Assembly (NCBI GenBank): GCA_902806595.1
Contig: CADCXC010000009.1
Coordinates: 310,001 to 374,000, forward strand
DNA from: Pyrenopolyporus hunteri
Lineage: Eukaryota > Ascomycota > Sordariomycetes > Xylariales > Hypoxylaceae
Reading direction: 5' to 3'
DNA: 64,000 bases
Shown here: positions 62,014-64,000 of the stretch, one piece after another
Numbering within the stretch: the first letter of the stretch is position 1
Layout of the letters: each line of letters starts with the position of its first letter
Program-made: the position numbers and the translations under genes
Notes under the pieces: generated by a model
What the model was told of the DNA's origin: nothing
Database searches by the model: none
Seen by the model: the letters and a program-made list of their open reading frames with translations, nothing else

Positions 62014-62045
62014 ATTTAATATATTTTAATATTATTATTTTAAAA

Positions 62046-62385
62046 ATTAATATTTATATTATTTATATTTAATATCGAATTTTATTTATATTATTAATAT
62101 AAAAAATATATTATTTATTTTATATTCGATTTTATTAATATATTTTTATATAAAAATATAATAAATAAATTAACTTTTCGAAAATAAAATCTTTTTTTAA
62201 TTATATTTTTATATATATTTATTTATTAAATTATATATTTATTTTATTTATTTTAAAATTATAAAATATAAAAAGTAAATTATTAATTTCGTTTTAATTT
62301 AATTTTTTAATAATATATATATTATATTAATATATATATTATTTCGAAAATTATTTAAATATAAAGTGAATTTTATATATATATT
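62046..62385. mobile_element. Palindromic element, fragment G
   Basis: Begins with ATTAATATTTATATTATT like the family left terminus and includes about 340 bp of the left arm, then is cut off by the (TTA)n end of repeat L copy 3. It forms the spacer of the inverted pair. Confidence 0.6.
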
Positions 62386-64000
62386 TATTATTATTATTAT
62401 TTTTACGCCGTATATTTATATATATATTATAAAAATATAAAAATATACGATTTTATTACCCGATAATAATTCGAGTAAAAATTATCCATTCGAATAAAAC
62501 TTATTTCGTTATAATTTCTTTTCGATTATATTATTTAATAATATAAACTTTTTTTTAAAATTTTAAAAGTTTATTTTTTTAATAAATATAATTAAATTCG
62601 ATAAAAAAAAATTATTTAATATTTTTTTATTTTTTTTCATTTATTTTTTTTTTCGAAGTCGCTTCGAAGTCGAAACGTTTCGTAATTATTCGTTTTATAA
62701 ACTTTTAATTATAACCGTGGTTTTTTAAAATAATTTTATTATAATTTTTATATATTTACTTTTTATTTAAAAGGTTATTTTTTATTAATCGAAAGTTTAT
62801 ATTAATTTCGATTATTTAATGTTATTTATTTAAATCGATATTTTTTTTATAAACTTTTATAAATAATTTTTTTTTATATTTTTTTTTCGTATTTATTTAA
62901 TTACTTTATTATTTATCTTCGTTATATATTATATATCATCGTTTATTATTTTTTATTAACGAAATAAACGTTGTTATTTTATAAAAAAATTTTTATTATT
63001 TTTTAATAATATATATAACGTATATTTAATTTATAACGATTAAAATACGGCTTATTATTAACGAATTTATAAAATTCGATTATTTTTTCGAATGGACGTC
63101 GATAATATTTTATAAACGGTATCGTCGACGATATTAATTTTATTTTTCGTAAACGTTTTTTTTTTTTTTATATTTTTATAATGTTAATTTATTTTTTTCG
63201 TAAGTCATTTCGAATATATAAAGTAATAATATTATTTTTAAGGTTTTATTAAAATAAGTTACGACGGTTTTTATATTAAAAATTCCCGACGTTTACGACG
63301 AGTTTAACGGCTTTAATTTTTTATATTTTATAAAAATAAAAATCGAAATATACGAAACCGTATTTTATTTAATATATAAATTTATAATAATCGAAAAAAT
63401 TCATCGAAGTAAATTTTTAATTGAAAATATATCGTTATATAAAAATTTATTTATATATAATAAATTTAACGATAATAATAATATTTTTTAAAACGATATT
63501 TTAAAAATTTATATTCGATTATAAATAATTTCGTTTTTTTATTTCGTAATATTAATGTTAATTATTTATAAATTATAAAAAGTTATTAATAATTAATCGA
63601 AATGTAAAAATATCGTTTATTATTCGATAACTTCGATTATCGTAAATAAAATCGAATTAAAATTAAATTTTAAACGAATTTAAAAAAAGTTTTAATATAA
63701 AAACTCGAAAAAAAATTTTAAATTTTTTTAAATTTTTTTTTTATTAAATGAAAAGCTTAAAAAATATTTTATTAATTATAATATTAATTTATTTAAAAAC
63801 GTTTAATTATTCGAATTTATTTTTATAATATTTAATATTAAATATTTTACGATTTCGTTTCATTATTTTTTTAATATATTACTTCGTTTTTTAAATTTAC
63901 GTGTTTTATAAATTATTTCTTACGATATTATTTTTAATATTATTTTATATATTGAAAGTAATTTTTTTATAAAAATCATTTAATTATTATTTTTATTTTT
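62386..64000 (-). mobile_element. 1.7-kb repeat L, copy 3 (right arm, runs off window)
   Basis: Starts with (TTA)n at 62386-62400 and ACGCCGTATATTTATATAT, then is collinear with 30641-31935 (direct) and is the reverse complement of 60310-61989. The element continues beyond base 64000. Confidence 0.65.

Larger units (their letters stand above)
24831..64000. other. 39-kb RIP-type AT-rich block without intact genes
   Basis: By eye the G+C content is about 10-15%, and long stretches fall near 5%. Almost every C is followed by G: CpA, TpG, CpT and CpC are strongly depleted and TpA is abundant, on both strands. No open frame exceeds about 70 codons. The block is made of degraded transposons listed individually below. 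The pattern is that of repeat-induced point mutation in Pezizomycotina. It continues past the right edge. The recognisable nuclear transposon domains and the absence of any mitochondrial gene argue against an organellar origin. Confidence 0.9.

Noticed and set aside
24831..64000. Mitochondrial DNA insertion or contig
   Set aside because: AT-rich like mtDNA, but no mitochondrial gene or tRNA is recognisable, C is almost confined to CpG, and nuclear transposon domains are readable.

Overview
The window is a piece of a nuclear chromosome from a filamentous ascomycete (Pezizomycotina, probably a Sordariomycete). Evidence: short GT..AG introns of 47-219 bp, fungal-type isoleucyl-tRNA synthetase, pyruvate kinase and UBR7/Mlo2 genes, many TACCTAGGTA-type palindromes confined to intergenic DNA, and a long block with the signature of repeat-induced point mutation (RIP). 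It has two very different halves: a gene-dense, ordinary-GC part (1 to about 24.83 kb) and a gene-free, extremely AT-rich part (about 24.83 to 64 kb).

Gene part, left to right: the 3' portion of a UBR7/Mlo2-like gene (+); then five consecutive genes that look like a four-carbon sugar catabolic cluster: a 3-hydroxyisobutyrate/threonate-type dehydrogenase (-), a class II ketose-bisphosphate-type aldolase (+), a dihydroxyacetone/erythrulose-type kinase (-), an RpiB-type sugar-phosphate isomerase (+) and a divergent triose-phosphate-isomerase-like protein (+). The kinase, TIM-like and RpiB-like trio matches the enzymes that take L-erythrulose to D-erythrose 4-phosphate in Yarrowia (EYK1, EYI1, EYI2) and in Mycobacterium and Brucella; the dehydrogenase plus aldolase recall threonate-type catabolism. 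After the cluster come a 1,445-residue MIT-domain protein (-, three exons), cytosolic isoleucyl-tRNA synthetase (-, four exons) and pyruvate kinase (-, six exons including 31-nt and 17-nt microexons). I rebuilt the exon structures by hand from reading frame and splice signals.

AT-rich part: about 39 kb with roughly 10-15% G+C by eye, where nearly every remaining C is followed by G. No intact gene is present. It is a graveyard of transposons, several still recognisable through RIP-type substitutions: a Helitron (HUH Rep motif and PIF1-type helicase Walker A, DE and GDFFQF motifs) at 54.0-59.5 kb with a truncated second copy at 34.8-38.8 kb; two inverted copies of a Tad1-like LINE reverse transcriptase (28.3-29.1 kb minus, 47.2-48.0 kb plus); a family of about 0.8-kb, almost fully palindromic elements (at least seven copies or fragments); a 1.7-kb repeat in inverted pairs at the right edge; and several tandem repeats. 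The block starts within about 340 bp of the pyruvate kinase start codon, so a housekeeping gene abuts what is probably constitutive heterochromatin, possibly pericentromeric or centromeric.
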